From Bacteroidota bacterium (GTDB lineage: Bacteria > Bacteroidota > Bacteroidia > Chitinophagales > Saprospiraceae), in assembly GCA_030147525.1 (NCBI GenBank), contig JASBVF010000041.1:1-56739 (forward strand): a stretch of DNA of 56,739 nucleotides. The letters are read 5' to 3'. This document shows positions 42,810 to 51,591 of the stretch, one piece after another. How positions within the stretch are numbered: position 1 is the first letter of the stretch; each line of letters begins with the position of its first letter. The position numbers and the translations under genes are program-made. The notes under the pieces are model-generated. The model was given only the letters and a program-made list of their open reading frames with translations. It was not told the DNA's origin and made no database searches.

Positions 42810-42897
42810 CAACAATCCCGGCACTGCTGATGAAACTCATCGCTTTTTTACATTTTTACCGCTAAATTTTAGATCAGAAAAAAACATTTTACCAGGC

Positions 42898-43920
42898 ATG
42901 AGCGACAGCAGATTCAGAAAATTCTTTTCCCGGTCCAGACAGGGCGACCCGCTCATGATCCAACCCTACCGTGGTTACGCCAGCAGCGAGCGGCTGTTCC
43001 TGAAAGGCCGGGTACTCGAAGACGAAGGCATTTCCATTTCAAATACCCAGGGCGCCTGGCGCAACATTGTCAACTCGTTCAAGCGCTTCGAAAGCGACGA
43101 AATACCCGGCGCCAAAGTGGGCGTGCGCCTGGGCGAAAATTATTTTGAAACGATCACGGACAGGGAAGGCTATTTCACCATCGACGCCGCCTGGCAACCG
43201 CCCGAAACGCCCGGCCACCACTGGCTGAACGCCACCGTCGAACTGCTCGAAACACCCGGCCGCCCCACTCCGCAGCTCTCCACTACGGCTGACATCCTCT
43301 ACCCAGCCCACCGGCCCGTGCTCGGCGTCATCAGCGACGTGGACGACACGGTGCTGCGCACGCACGTCACTTCCCGGCTTTTTTTGAAAATGCTGTACGT
43401 CACGTTTTTTCAAAATGCCCACCAGCGCCACCCCGTGGAGGGCATGGTCGATCTGCTGCAAGCTTTCTACGCTGCGGGCAGTGGCCTGCCGAACCCCGTT
43501 TTTTATGTCTCCGACAGCCCGTGGAACATGTACGACCTGCTCACGCAATTCATGCACCTGCGCCAACTGCCTAAAGGCCCGGTGATGCTGCGGGACTACG
43601 GCCTCTTTCCCGTCTCCCGCCCGAAGGACTACCGGGGGCACAAGCTCTACACGATTGCGCATATTTTGAGAACCTTCCCCGATCTGCGTTTTATCATGCT
43701 CGGCGACACGGCGGGCAAGGACACGGATATCTACCTCACCCTCGCTGCCGAGTTTCCCGACCGCATCGACACGATCTACATACGCCACACCCGCAACACG
43801 GCCAACGCCCGCCGGGCCACCCGGCTCATCAACGAGTGCACCGGCGTGGAAGCGGTTTTGATTAAAAAATCGGGGGAGATTTGGGAGCATGCGAAGTGGA
43901 AGGGGATTTTGGCGGGGTAG
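42898..43920 (+). CDS. App1-like (DUF2183) phosphatase
   Basis: A 340-residue protein of the App1/DUF2183 family; yeast App1 is a phosphatidate phosphatase. The haloacid-dehalogenase motif SDVDDTV is near residues 146-152, with YVSDSPWNMYD as motif II and GHKLYTIAHIL / MLGDTAGKDTDIY for motifs III-IV. An N-terminal beta domain (VLEDEGISISN, DREGYFTID) is typical. No signal peptide. Bacterial members are thought to act on phospholipids or phosphoproteins, without firm proof. It appears monocistronic. Confidence 0.9.
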   Translation: MSDSRFRKFFSRSRQGDPLMIQPYRGYASSERLFLKGRVLEDEGISISNTQGAWRNIVNSFKRFESDEIPGAKVGVRLGENYFETITDREGYFTIDAAWQPPETPGHHWLNATVELLETPGRPTPQLSTTADILYPAHRPVLGVISDVDDTVLRTHVTSRLFLKMLYVTFFQNAHQRHPVEGMVDLLQAFYAAGSGLPNPVFYVSDSPWNMYDLLTQFMHLRQLPKGPVMLRDYGLFPVSRPKDYRGHKLYTIAHILRTFPDLRFIMLGDTAGKDTDIYLTLAAEFPDRIDTIYIRHTRNTANARRATRLINECTGVEAVLIKKSGEIWEHAKWKGILAG

Positions 43921-44126
43921 TTTCCCAGTATTTAGTCCACGGGGCACATCAGCCCAGTGTTCCCGCTTCCGAAAGAGTCTGCCGGACAGCGCACGGGCTT
44001 TAACGAGCATAAAGGGAAGAGAGCATGGAGGAGATTTGATCCAGCGGGCGGCAGGCACATTGGGGAAACGGGGTAGTCATCTGATTTCATCCTAAATCCT
44101 TATCTTGCAATCAAATCCATTTTTTA

Positions 44127-44492
44127 ATGACAACAAGTTTGACATTTTCGAATGAACTGAAGCAACTGAGAGACATATTGTCTAGGCGTTTCAAGCCCAA
44201 ACAAGTCTTTGTTTTTGGTAGTCATGCCTACGGCCATCCCGATGAGGAAAGTGATCTGGATATCTGTGTCATAATGGATTTGGCAGGCAGGCGAAAAATA
44301 GAATGGATGCGCGATATCCGGCGGGAGTTGGCAGATGTCATTTCCTTTCCCCTTGATATTTTGGTTTTCGAACAAAATGAATTTGACCAGAGGGCGAGCA
44401 TCCCCAGCACATTAGAACATAAAATCCTTACACAGGGAATTAAACTGTATGAGCAACCGGGAAGTAGCACAGGAATGGTTCAGGGTAGCTGA
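44127..44492 (+). CDS. MNT-type nucleotidyltransferase (antitoxin of a HEPN/MNT pair)
   Basis: A 121-residue minimal nucleotidyltransferase. The pol-beta-type motif is intact: FVFGSHAYGHPDEESDLDICV gives GSxxxG followed by the DxD metal ligands, with a third Asp in PLDILVFEQ. In HEPN/MNT systems this subunit inactivates the HEPN toxin, in known cases by adding AMP to it. The gene overlaps the HEPN gene by 44 bases, which supports coupled expression. A TATCTTGC sequence at 44101 is a near match to a -7 box. Confidence 0.88.
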   Translation: MTTSLTFSNELKQLRDILSRRFKPKQVFVFGSHAYGHPDEESDLDICVIMDLAGRRKIEWMRDIRRELADVISFPLDILVFEQNEFDQRASIPSTLEHKILTQGIKLYEQPGSSTGMVQGS

Positions 44493-44835
44493 GATGGATC
44501 TCCAATCGGCGGAGTACCTTTGCAGCATGCATCCGTTGCCGGTTGAAATTATCTGTTATCATTGCCAGCAAGCTGCCGAGAAACACCTGAAAGGCTACCT
44601 CGCTTTTCAGGGAGAAGCTGTCAGAAAAACTCATGACTTAACGCTGTTGAATAGATTATGCGAAGGGTTCGATCCGTCTTTTGGTAATATTCAAAATGAT
44701 TGCCTCGAACTCACAGATTATGGCGTTAACGTCAGGTATCCTTTCGCAATGGAGTTAGAAAAAGCAGATGCAGAAAAAGCCATTGAAAGTGCCAGACGGA
44801 TCGGGGATTTTGTCAGGATCGCTTTCGAATCATAG
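44449..44835 (+). CDS. HEPN-domain protein (toxin partner)
   Basis: A 128-residue HEPN protein with the four-helix pattern of the PF05168-like group: AQEWFRVAEMDLQSAEYL at the start, CYHCQQAAEKHLKGYL in helix 2 and the conserved RKTHDLTLL. The classical RNase motif Rx4-6H is not clearly present, so toxicity by RNA cleavage is uncertain; the RKTHDL arginine/histidine could still be the active site. Encoded downstream of, and overlapping, its nucleotidyltransferase partner. Confidence 0.88.
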   Translation: MSNREVAQEWFRVAEMDLQSAEYLCSMHPLPVEIICYHCQQAAEKHLKGYLAFQGEAVRKTHDLTLLNRLCEGFDPSFGNIQNDCLELTDYGVNVRYPFAMELEKADAEKAIESARRIGDFVRIAFES

Positions 44836-44936
44836 TTTTTTCTGCACTTCCGGTTTTTTCATCAGGCCGGCGAGTTGGACTAACTGATGGGTTTGTTCAC
44901 TTCGAAGACGTTAGCGATATGGGTTTAGGCCGGTAA

Positions 44937-45545
44937 TCATTTTCTCCGCTTAAAAATCTGCCACCACTTCCTTTTCTTTTCCATTTTAAGGTGCATCCGC
45001 ATGGGTATGTACACCGGCTGCATTTCGGCGAGACGGATTTCTGCAGTCACATGCCGGTCAGCTGAAAACACCAGAACATCCTGCATGGGCGGCACGATCA
45101 GAGAAAAGTTACCCCGGGCATCCGTTTCAACACTGACCCCGGTGTTTTTGACCTGGACGGTGCATTTGACTTGCTTATCCTCCAGTTTCGCTGCCCCTGA
45201 AACCCTGATGGGGTATTCACGCTGACAGGGTTTGTCAGCCTGCTTCAGTTCATCGTAGTACCCATACACCAAAACGACGTTCAACGTATCGGATTCGCCC
45301 AACGGCGCTTCAAATAACCACTCGAAGGAATAGTACAGTTTTTCGCAATCTTCGGGCACGGTGAGCGAGTAGGTTCCTTCCAGTGAGACCCAGGCCACTT
45401 CATCATTGGTTGGATACTCCCGGTGGCTGGCCCAGGCGCCGGGCATCGGCTCGCCTTTTTCATCCAGCACCAGCCCGGTAATGGTGCGCTGGGCGATGAG
45501 GCTCATTCCGAAAAAACAACAAGCGAGGAGGAGATGAAATTTCAT
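44937..45545 (-). CDS. Secreted carboxypeptidase-regulatory-like domain protein
   Basis: A 202-residue protein with a signal peptide (LLLACCFFGMSLIAQ) and a carboxypeptidase-regulatory-like beta domain (TITGLVLDEKGEPMPGAWA). A second beta domain of similar type follows (YPIRVSGAAKLEDKQVKCTV, VETDARGNFSLIVPP). The C-terminus is strongly basic (KMEKKRKWWQIFKRRK). No catalytic motif; probably a small periplasmic or surface structural protein. It is convergent with the HEPN gene and otherwise isolated. Confidence 0.75.
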   Translation of the reverse strand: MKFHLLLACCFFGMSLIAQRTITGLVLDEKGEPMPGAWASHREYPTNDEVAWVSLEGTYSLTVPEDCEKLYYSFEWLFEAPLGESDTLNVVLVYGYYDELKQADKPCQREYPIRVSGAAKLEDKQVKCTVQVKNTGVSVETDARGNFSLIVPPMQDVLVFSADRHVTAEIRLAEMQPVYIPMRMHLKMEKKRKWWQIFKRRK

Positions 45546-46038
45546 GTTTCAAACTTTTGGCCCTCTGTTGGGTATTTCTGATTTTTGGCAATAAAACTAA
45601 TTGAAATCTGCCAAACGGCCAGTTGGGTGGAAGGCTACCGATTGAAAACCCAAACTCACACCTACCTTAGTAGATGCCGATTTTGCAACTTAGACATCAA
45701 ATTTTTCACAGCTCAGTAGTAAAAAAAAAAAAAAAAAAACCTTCTACATTTGTTCCATACTCCAAAAGGCAGCCAAATCCAAAGTACATTAAGGAGCTTG
45801 CCTTTTTCTTTTTTCTAAAACTATTTGGGGATAAAAACAAGTCCGGAAACCATTGACAAGCTGACAGGCTGCGCCTCGTCAACTGCCAGTTCTGCGTATT
45901 ACCGGTATTGCACGAATAGTACGATTCGGCAACCGTCCTGATAGTACTTAAGTCTGCTGTCAGAAGCTGGAGATTTCGGATAAAAAAGCAAATAATAACA
46001 ATAACCATTTTAACAAATTCACAAAACCATCCAAACTC
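45546..46038. other. Intergenic region with a 19-base poly-A tract
   Basis: A 493-base gap. It contains 19 consecutive A bases at 45721-45739. Short frames across it on both strands are just poly-Lys or poly-Phe from this tract and not credible genes. TACCTTAG near 45663 is one mismatch from a -7 box, but no gene follows it closely. No word-type hairpin was seen. Confidence 0.6.
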
Positions 46039-47229
46039 ATGAAACAACTTTTACTTCTCGTTCTATTTTTCATCGCTGCCCTCAGCGCAGGCGCCCAAAA
46101 GCTCTACTGGCTCGACAGCTTCACGCAGCGCTCGTGGCGCACGAGTGATGGCTTCGGCGATATCCAGGAAATTACGCCTAACGTGCAAGGCAAACTCTGG
46201 GGCTTTGCCCTTGATCCAGTAGGCGAAAAAATCTACTACGCCACCGATGTATTTCTGGGCAGCGGCAGTCCGGCCATCATCCGCACCAACCTCGACGGCA
46301 CCGGCCTCGAAACCATCGTGGCCACTGCGGACGCCGGCCAGCCCCGCCAACTGGCGCTCGACCTGCAAAACCTGCACATCTACTGGACTTCGGGCAAATA
46401 CCCCGACGTCAGCATCCGCCGTGCCGGGCTGGACGGCTCCAATCCCGGTGTGGTTCTCGACCTTAACGGTAGCAATGCTCCTAAAGGTATCACCCTCGAT
46501 CCGGCAGGCAACCGGATGTTCTGGACACATGAATATCTCAATAGTATCTACTACGCCGACCTCGACGGCTCCGGCGTCGGTTCTTTCGAAGCAGCCAACA
46601 CTTTCGATGAAAGCTGCCTCGACCTGGCTATCCATCCGTCGGAAGGTAAAATCTATTGGGTGACGAGCGGCTCATTCGGAGAGGCTTCGAAAGTCTATAA
46701 AGCCGGCTTCGATGGCTCGGACCGGGAGGTCATCGCCGAACTCGGCAGCAAAACTCCACTCGGTATCGAAGTGGATACAGCCAACAACAAGGTGTATTGG
46801 TCCCTCTGGCTCGATGATGTAGTGCAGCGCTGCAACACCGATGGTTCCGAAAAAGAAAGCTATTTCGCTCCGGAGGATTACCTGAGCTCGAGTACCGTAG
46901 GCGATGTAAGCGATATGGCTTTCGATTACGCCGTGGTGAGCGGCCTGCGAGACTTGTTCTCCAACCAGCCAGCGGGTTTCGAACTATACCCCAACCCTGC
47001 TACCGGGCCTGACCTGACACTGAAGTTTTCGCCCGGTATCAGCACCGGCGGCGAACTCATCATCAGCGTCTTTGATGCGCAAGGCAGGCTGGCACAACGG
47101 GAAATCCATGCGGCGGGCGAGACACTGACTTTCAGGCACCACCTGCAGCCTGGCGTTTATCGAGTGGCGGTGCAGGGCGAAGCAGGAACCCTGGGCGCTA
47201 CTTGGCTCATGATAGACGGTAATCGTTGA
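46039..47229 (+). CDS. Secreted YWTD/LDL-receptor-type beta-propeller with T9SS sorting domain
   Basis: A 396-residue secreted protein. Signal peptide (LLVLFFIAALSAGAQ); residues about 20-300 carry YWTD-like blades seen as KLYWLDSF, KIYYATDVF, HIYWTSGKY, RMFWTHEYL, KIYWVTSGS and KVYWSLWLDD, each followed by a DG(T/S) segment. This gives a six-bladed propeller probably binding a protein or glycan. The C-terminal 80 residues are a type A T9SS sorting domain (FELYPNPATGPDLTLKF, HHLQPGVYRVAV). Convergent with the haloperoxidase-like gene. No enzymatic motif. Confidence 0.87.
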   Translation: MKQLLLLVLFFIAALSAGAQKLYWLDSFTQRSWRTSDGFGDIQEITPNVQGKLWGFALDPVGEKIYYATDVFLGSGSPAIIRTNLDGTGLETIVATADAGQPRQLALDLQNLHIYWTSGKYPDVSIRRAGLDGSNPGVVLDLNGSNAPKGITLDPAGNRMFWTHEYLNSIYYADLDGSGVGSFEAANTFDESCLDLAIHPSEGKIYWVTSGSFGEASKVYKAGFDGSDREVIAELGSKTPLGIEVDTANNKVYWSLWLDDVVQRCNTDGSEKESYFAPEDYLSSSTVGDVSDMAFDYAVVSGLRDLFSNQPAGFELYPNPATGPDLTLKFSPGISTGGELIISVFDAQGRLAQREIHAAGETLTFRHHLQPGVYRVAVQGEAGTLGATWLMIDGNR

Positions 47230-47318
47230 CGATAAAAAGCAGATGTTTTGATTTACTGCTGACGTAATCTTTCATTAGAAAAACTTCATTACCAGCGGTT
47301 TTTAACTGTTTTAAAAAG

Positions 47319-47366
47319 TTCAGGGGTTCAATCGGTGGCAGTGCGCCGTTGAACCCCTGAATTTTT
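47319..47366. terminator. Bidirectional hairpin between convergent genes
   Basis: TTCAGGGGTTCAA (47319-47331) pairs perfectly with 47349-47361, with an A-run before and a T-run after, so it can act as an intrinsic terminator in both directions. The 5' arm is G-rich and the 3' arm C-rich, and the GGGGTTCAA word recalls the TTTGAGGGG repeat family; it may be a repeat recruited as a terminator. Confidence 0.75.
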
Positions 47367-47387
47367 AAACCCTCAAACCAACGCCCC

Positions 47388-50114
47388 TCAAATTTTCACC
47401 ACCCTTTCCACAAACAACCTTCTCCCTTCCGCATCGCTCACCGAAATCCAGTACACGCCCTGCGGCATTTCATCCAAACGCAACTGTGCCAGCCCGCCCG
47501 CAAAATCAAGCGCCTGCGAGCTGACCATCGTGCCGTCCGTCCGGAAAACCTGCGCCGTCAGGCGGCCGGTGAATTCGTACTGGATCGTCACCCGGTCGTG
47601 CGAGGGATTCGGGAAGATTTTGACCGGTTTTTGTGAAATATCGTGTGTGGCGCTGATGCCGTCGTCCACGAGGCCGTTGCAGTCGTTGTCGAGGCTGTCC
47701 AATACTTCCACTGCATTCGGATTGATATTCGGGTTCGTATCATCACAATCGAGGTCGTTGGCCACAAAACCGGCCGGCGGATTGGTGGCACAAGTATCAA
47801 ATGTCATCACCGGGGAGCCGAAGCCGTCGCCGTCAGCATCCTCGTAGTACACGAAAAAGATGGAAGTATTATCCACGATTCCATCGCAGTTATTATCCAC
47901 GCCGTCGCAGAGTTCAACAGCTCCGGGATACTGCAAATCATTGGTATCGCCACAATCCATGGCGTTAGCGACGTAACCGGCAGGAGGAGTTTCGGCACAA
48001 GTATCAATGGTCACGTTTTCATCACCAAATCCATCCCCGTCGCTATCCAGGTAGTAGGTGCTGACAGTGAGCCCCTCATCCACTGATCCATCGCAATTAT
48101 TATCGATGCCATCACAAACCTCCACAGCGTCCGGATTTACGGCGGCGTTATTGTCGTCGCAATCCACGTAGTTGTAAAATCCGTCGCCGTCTTCGTCTTT
48201 GAAAAAATAAGTTTCCGCATAATTGAAAGCCTCCACCCCGATTTCCATCCCTATGAAACGACCGGGAATGTCGTCGGCAGGCGGGTGAATGCCGCCCCAG
48301 ATGCGGGAAAGGCTGCACTGATCGGAAGCATCCCGGTAGGTCGCCCATTGGAGAACGACATCCTGACTGGGACCGTCTTCGAAAACGAGAAATTCATTTT
48401 TGGGACAAATAAACTCGCCCATGCCGCCGGGAAAATACGCATCGCCGGTGAGCGCCGTCATCAATTCGGCGGCCGCCCGTGAGTAGGTCGAGTGACCGGA
48501 AACGTACCCGGCGAACGGCGGTGTCACGAACGACGGACGCTGGTACGGCCACCAGTTTTCAGCCAAAATCCAACCCACGCCGGCCACATCGAATTGCGGG
48601 AAGTTAATGTAGTCGGGCCCACGCCAGGCGTAGAGTTTGACCTTTCCAATGTTCTGGAGGCTGTCACCTTCCAGCGGGTCGCCGGGTTCCACGAGTTCCA
48701 CGTAGCCGGGCACGAGCGTCAGGCCGCCGGGGTGGTAATTGGGCAGGTTGGGGTCGGAACTTTGACCCAGCTCCGCCATGCCGCGAATGGCCGACACGGG
48801 CCGGATGTAATCGTACCAGCCCTTGATGCCCCAGGCCGAAATCGCCACGTCATGCATGGCGCCGCCGAGGGCGAAGTAAGCCTTCACATCCCACTCCAGG
48901 TCATTGATGATGGGCCCCTGGCCCCGGTATCTTTTTTCAAAATCGGGATGATCGTTGACGTAGTTTAAAATCGTAAACCAGTGACCCGGCGGTGTTTCAG
49001 AGTCAGGGCCATCGGCCCAAAATTCTGCCAGCACACGGGCGTAGTCACCACGAGGAACGAGCTGCGGATCGTAGGGCAGGCCGGTTTTCGGGTTTACGGG
49101 ATGTCCGGGGCTGGGGTCGCCGCCACCGATCAGGTCGTAGAATTGCTGGTATTCCGTAAAATTCGTCGGGTACGTTTGAATGTTGCCGATAGAAGCCGGT
49201 GAAATATCCCAGATTTCCGTGTCGTCCGCCTCCAGGTGGCTCGACCAGATGGAGACGAGTTCGAAGCCCCATTTGTAATAATCAGACATACCTCCACCTG
49301 TCAGCGTATCGAGGAACGGCGGTGGGCCGGGGTCGTGGTAAACCCAGTACTCATGCCCGTCCCGCTCGTGAATGGTCAGATCGTCAGACGTTAAAGAAAA
49401 CGGCACGACATTGCCCCATTCGGGGCTCAAAAAATCAGGAGTGTTGAATGGAATTACGTTGCCGCTCTGATCGATGAAAACATCAAGCGTGAGTGGTTGC
49501 CAGCGATTAAGATCAGCAAAATCCGGGTTGCCCGGCAGCTCGATCACCAGGGGCGGGTTTACCGGCTGGTAGTAAAGGTTGGCGTAGCCCAAACCTTCGT
49601 TCGAACCGTCCTGCAAACCGAATTCAATGTACTGCTGCGCAATGTAGTTGCCCAGCATGGCCGGGTCGCCGGATGCATAATTTGTGGAAACCACATTTTT
49701 ATCATACCCTAACTGAGCCATTTTGAAATCCGCCTCAGTGAACAGGTTCACAGCACCCGGCGAGGTCTGAAACCGGTGTCGCAGCAAGGTGTACGCAGCG
49801 AAACTAATGGCCTTTTTTCTCGCCGCTGTTACATCTGACGGAGCGGGCACACCGTCAAAGGCACAAGTAAACCCTGCCACCGTTTTCCCAAGCAAAAACG
49901 GCTCGGCGATAGTATCGTAAGCCGCCCAGGCATCGTACATGGCTGCCGAGATGTGAAAAAGGTTGCGGGCATGCACGGTTGGCCTGGCGAAATCCGACCG
50001 GATGCCATCGAGCAGTACTTCGTTCCATTGCCTTGCCACCGAGTGTTGCGCTTGCGCAAAACCGGTAAAAAACAGGAACAAAAGAACCAATGGTGTAATA
50101 ATTCTTGATTGCAT
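47388..50114 (-). CDS. Secreted vanadium-haloperoxidase-like protein with MopE repeats and T9SS domain
   Basis: A 908-residue secreted protein. After the signal peptide (LFLFFTGFAQAQ) comes a vanadium-dependent haloperoxidase/PAP2-like domain to about residue 630, with the two vanadate/phosphate-binding segments YVSGHSTYSRA near 540 and SRIWGGIHPPADD near 600. Three MopE-type metal-binding repeats follow (NPDAVEVCDGIDNNCDG; YPGAVELCDGVDNNCDG; NPNAVEVLDSLDNDCNG), then a type A sorting domain (VKIFPNPSHDRVTIQY). The enzyme could halogenate or dephosphorylate substrates outside the cell; distinguishing these needs biochemistry. The third MopE repeat has lost its two Cys at the DSLDNDC position in part. 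Monocistronic; divergent from proB. Confidence 0.88.
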   Translation of the reverse strand: MQSRIITPLVLLFLFFTGFAQAQHSVARQWNEVLLDGIRSDFARPTVHARNLFHISAAMYDAWAAYDTIAEPFLLGKTVAGFTCAFDGVPAPSDVTAARKKAISFAAYTLLRHRFQTSPGAVNLFTEADFKMAQLGYDKNVVSTNYASGDPAMLGNYIAQQYIEFGLQDGSNEGLGYANLYYQPVNPPLVIELPGNPDFADLNRWQPLTLDVFIDQSGNVIPFNTPDFLSPEWGNVVPFSLTSDDLTIHERDGHEYWVYHDPGPPPFLDTLTGGGMSDYYKWGFELVSIWSSHLEADDTEIWDISPASIGNIQTYPTNFTEYQQFYDLIGGGDPSPGHPVNPKTGLPYDPQLVPRGDYARVLAEFWADGPDSETPPGHWFTILNYVNDHPDFEKRYRGQGPIINDLEWDVKAYFALGGAMHDVAISAWGIKGWYDYIRPVSAIRGMAELGQSSDPNLPNYHPGGLTLVPGYVELVEPGDPLEGDSLQNIGKVKLYAWRGPDYINFPQFDVAGVGWILAENWWPYQRPSFVTPPFAGYVSGHSTYSRAAAELMTALTGDAYFPGGMGEFICPKNEFLVFEDGPSQDVVLQWATYRDASDQCSLSRIWGGIHPPADDIPGRFIGMEIGVEAFNYAETYFFKDEDGDGFYNYVDCDDNNAAVNPDAVEVCDGIDNNCDGSVDEGLTVSTYYLDSDGDGFGDENVTIDTCAETPPAGYVANAMDCGDTNDLQYPGAVELCDGVDNNCDGIVDNTSIFFVYYEDADGDGFGSPVMTFDTCATNPPAGFVANDLDCDDTNPNINPNAVEVLDSLDNDCNGLVDDGISATHDISQKPVKIFPNPSHDRVTIQYEFTGRLTAQVFRTDGTMVSSQALDFAGGLAQLRLDEMPQGVYWISVSDAEGRRLFVERVVKI

Positions 50115-50336
50115 ACATTAACAATTTACAGGTGATGATTCGACTTGGCGGGGATATTTGATCAAAAGTAGAATGTCTGGGCAAGGACACAAAACACAGA
50201 TAGATTTTTCTTCATTTTTGCCAGAAGTTGGCATTTGGCGGCTGTAAAACAGCGCTAACCTTCGCCCTCTCCGCTTGGCATTTTAGTGCGATTGGCCGTT
50301 TCTTTGCGGCTTTGTTTTACTGCATGCTGTTGGTTT

Positions 50337-50365
50337 TTGGCTGTTGGCTAAAAGCCAATAGCTAA
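50337..50365. repeat. Hairpin TTGGCTGTTGGCT upstream of proB
   Basis: A 13-base left arm pairs with 50353-50365 across a 3-base loop. Two positions are G opposite T; all others are exact. It is the same word family as the direct repeat at 2057. It ends 14 bases before the proB ATG, so it would lie in the leader of the message. Confidence 0.75.
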
Positions 50366-50379
50366 TAAAACAACATCAC

Positions 50380-51438
50380 ATGTCCTTCACCCGCATCGTC
50401 GTCAAAGTCGGTACGAATGTGCTCACCCAGCAGGACGGCACGCTCGACACGGCCCTCATCCGGGATCTGGTGGGTCAAATTGCGCAGGCCAAAGCCGCCG
50501 GACAGGAGATCATCCTCGTCAGTTCGGGGGCGGTGGGTGCAGGCCGGTCCATCCTCACGCTACCGGACAAGCTCAACCCGGTCACCAAACGGCAGGTATT
50601 CGCCTCCGTCGGGCAGGTGGAATTGATGAAAATTTACACCGAAATGTTCCGGGAGGAAGGCATTTTCTGCGCCCAGGTGTTGGCCACGAAGGAGGATTTC
50701 CGGGACCGGGAGCATTTCATCAACATGAAACGCTGCCTGCTGGCGCTGCTGCGGGACAACATCGTGCCCGTCATCAACGAGAACGACGTCATCTCCATCT
50801 CCGAACTCATGTTCACCGACAACGACGAACTGGCCGGACTGACAGCTTCGCTGGTCAACGCTGATGCGCTCGTCATCCTTTCCAACGTGGACGGGGTTTT
50901 GGATGAAAACGGCCAGGTCATCCCGGTCATCGACCCGTCCGACGAGGCGGTTTTCAGCAAGGTCACCACCCGCCGGTCGAGCTTCGGGCGGGGCGGCATG
51001 CTCACCAAACTGCGCATCTGCCAGCAATCGGCCCGGCTGGGTATCCACACGTTCATTGCCAACGGCAAAAAACGCCGTCTGCCGGAGGTGCTCGCCGGAA
51101 ACCCAACGATTTGCAGCCACTTCCCCGCCGGTAAAAAACGCTCCGGCCTAAAACACTGGATGGCCCACAACGACGGTATCGCCGAAGCGAGGGTCGTGGT
51201 GAACGACGGCGCCGCCCATATTTTAAAAAGTGAAACAAGCGTGGCGAGCCTGCTGCCGGTGGGCGTTTCAGCCATTAAAAAGAAATTTAAAAAAGGCGAC
51301 GTGATCGGCATCGAGGATGAGTTGGGCCAACTGCTGGGCATCGGCGTGGCGGCTTACGGATCGAAGAAGTTGAAATCATTGATCGGCGTGAAGGGAGGGA
51401 AGGAGTTGATTCACTACGATTATCTTTTGATATATTGA
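50380..51438 (+). CDS. proB: Glutamate 5-kinase
   Basis: A 352-residue enzyme that phosphorylates glutamate in the first step of proline synthesis (EC 2.7.2.11). The amino-acid-kinase domain shows FTRIVVKVGTNVLTQ, LVSSGAVGAGRSIL, INENDVISISELMFTDNDELAG and RGGMLTKLRICQ. A C-terminal PUA domain (residues about 270-350; VVNDGAAHILKSETSVASLLPVGV, FKKGDVIGI) is present, as in many ProB. Followed by proA after a 150 bp gap that contains a long hairpin. Upstream TTTCTTTG near 50299 could be a -7 box with one mismatch. Confidence 0.97.
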   Translation: MSFTRIVVKVGTNVLTQQDGTLDTALIRDLVGQIAQAKAAGQEIILVSSGAVGAGRSILTLPDKLNPVTKRQVFASVGQVELMKIYTEMFREEGIFCAQVLATKEDFRDREHFINMKRCLLALLRDNIVPVINENDVISISELMFTDNDELAGLTASLVNADALVILSNVDGVLDENGQVIPVIDPSDEAVFSKVTTRRSSFGRGGMLTKLRICQQSARLGIHTFIANGKKRRLPEVLAGNPTICSHFPAGKKRSGLKHWMAHNDGIAEARVVVNDGAAHILKSETSVASLLPVGVSAIKKKFKKGDVIGIEDELGQLLGIGVAAYGSKKLKSLIGVKGGKELIHYDYLLIY

Positions 51439-51450
51439 CTTGACATTAGG

Positions 51451-51563
51451 AGGATTGGATCACGGATTGGACGGATTGGACGGATTGACACGGATTTTTT
51501 AACTGAAACGTCCCTAAAATCCGTGTCAATCCGCCCAATCCGCCTAATCCGTGGTCCAATCCT
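51451..51563. repeat. Long hairpin between proB and proA, GGATTGGACGGATT words
   Basis: Two 48-base arms (51451-51498 and 51516-51563) are complementary with only four differences, all transitions. Loop 17 bases. The arms are built of CGGATTGG(A) words. The proA frame is open through the right arm, but the conserved start lies just after it. It lies between two genes of one pathway. Confidence 0.92.
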
Positions 51564-51591
51564 GTCACGAGGGCTGTTTAAAAAAATATCT

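Noticed and set aside
43921-44126. Possible tRNA or small RNA in the gap before the MNT gene
   Set aside because: No cloverleaf or conserved tRNA positions could be drawn.
45674-46047. Short genes across the poly-A region on both strands
   Set aside because: Their length depends on poly-Lys or poly-Phe from the A-tract and they have no recognisable features.
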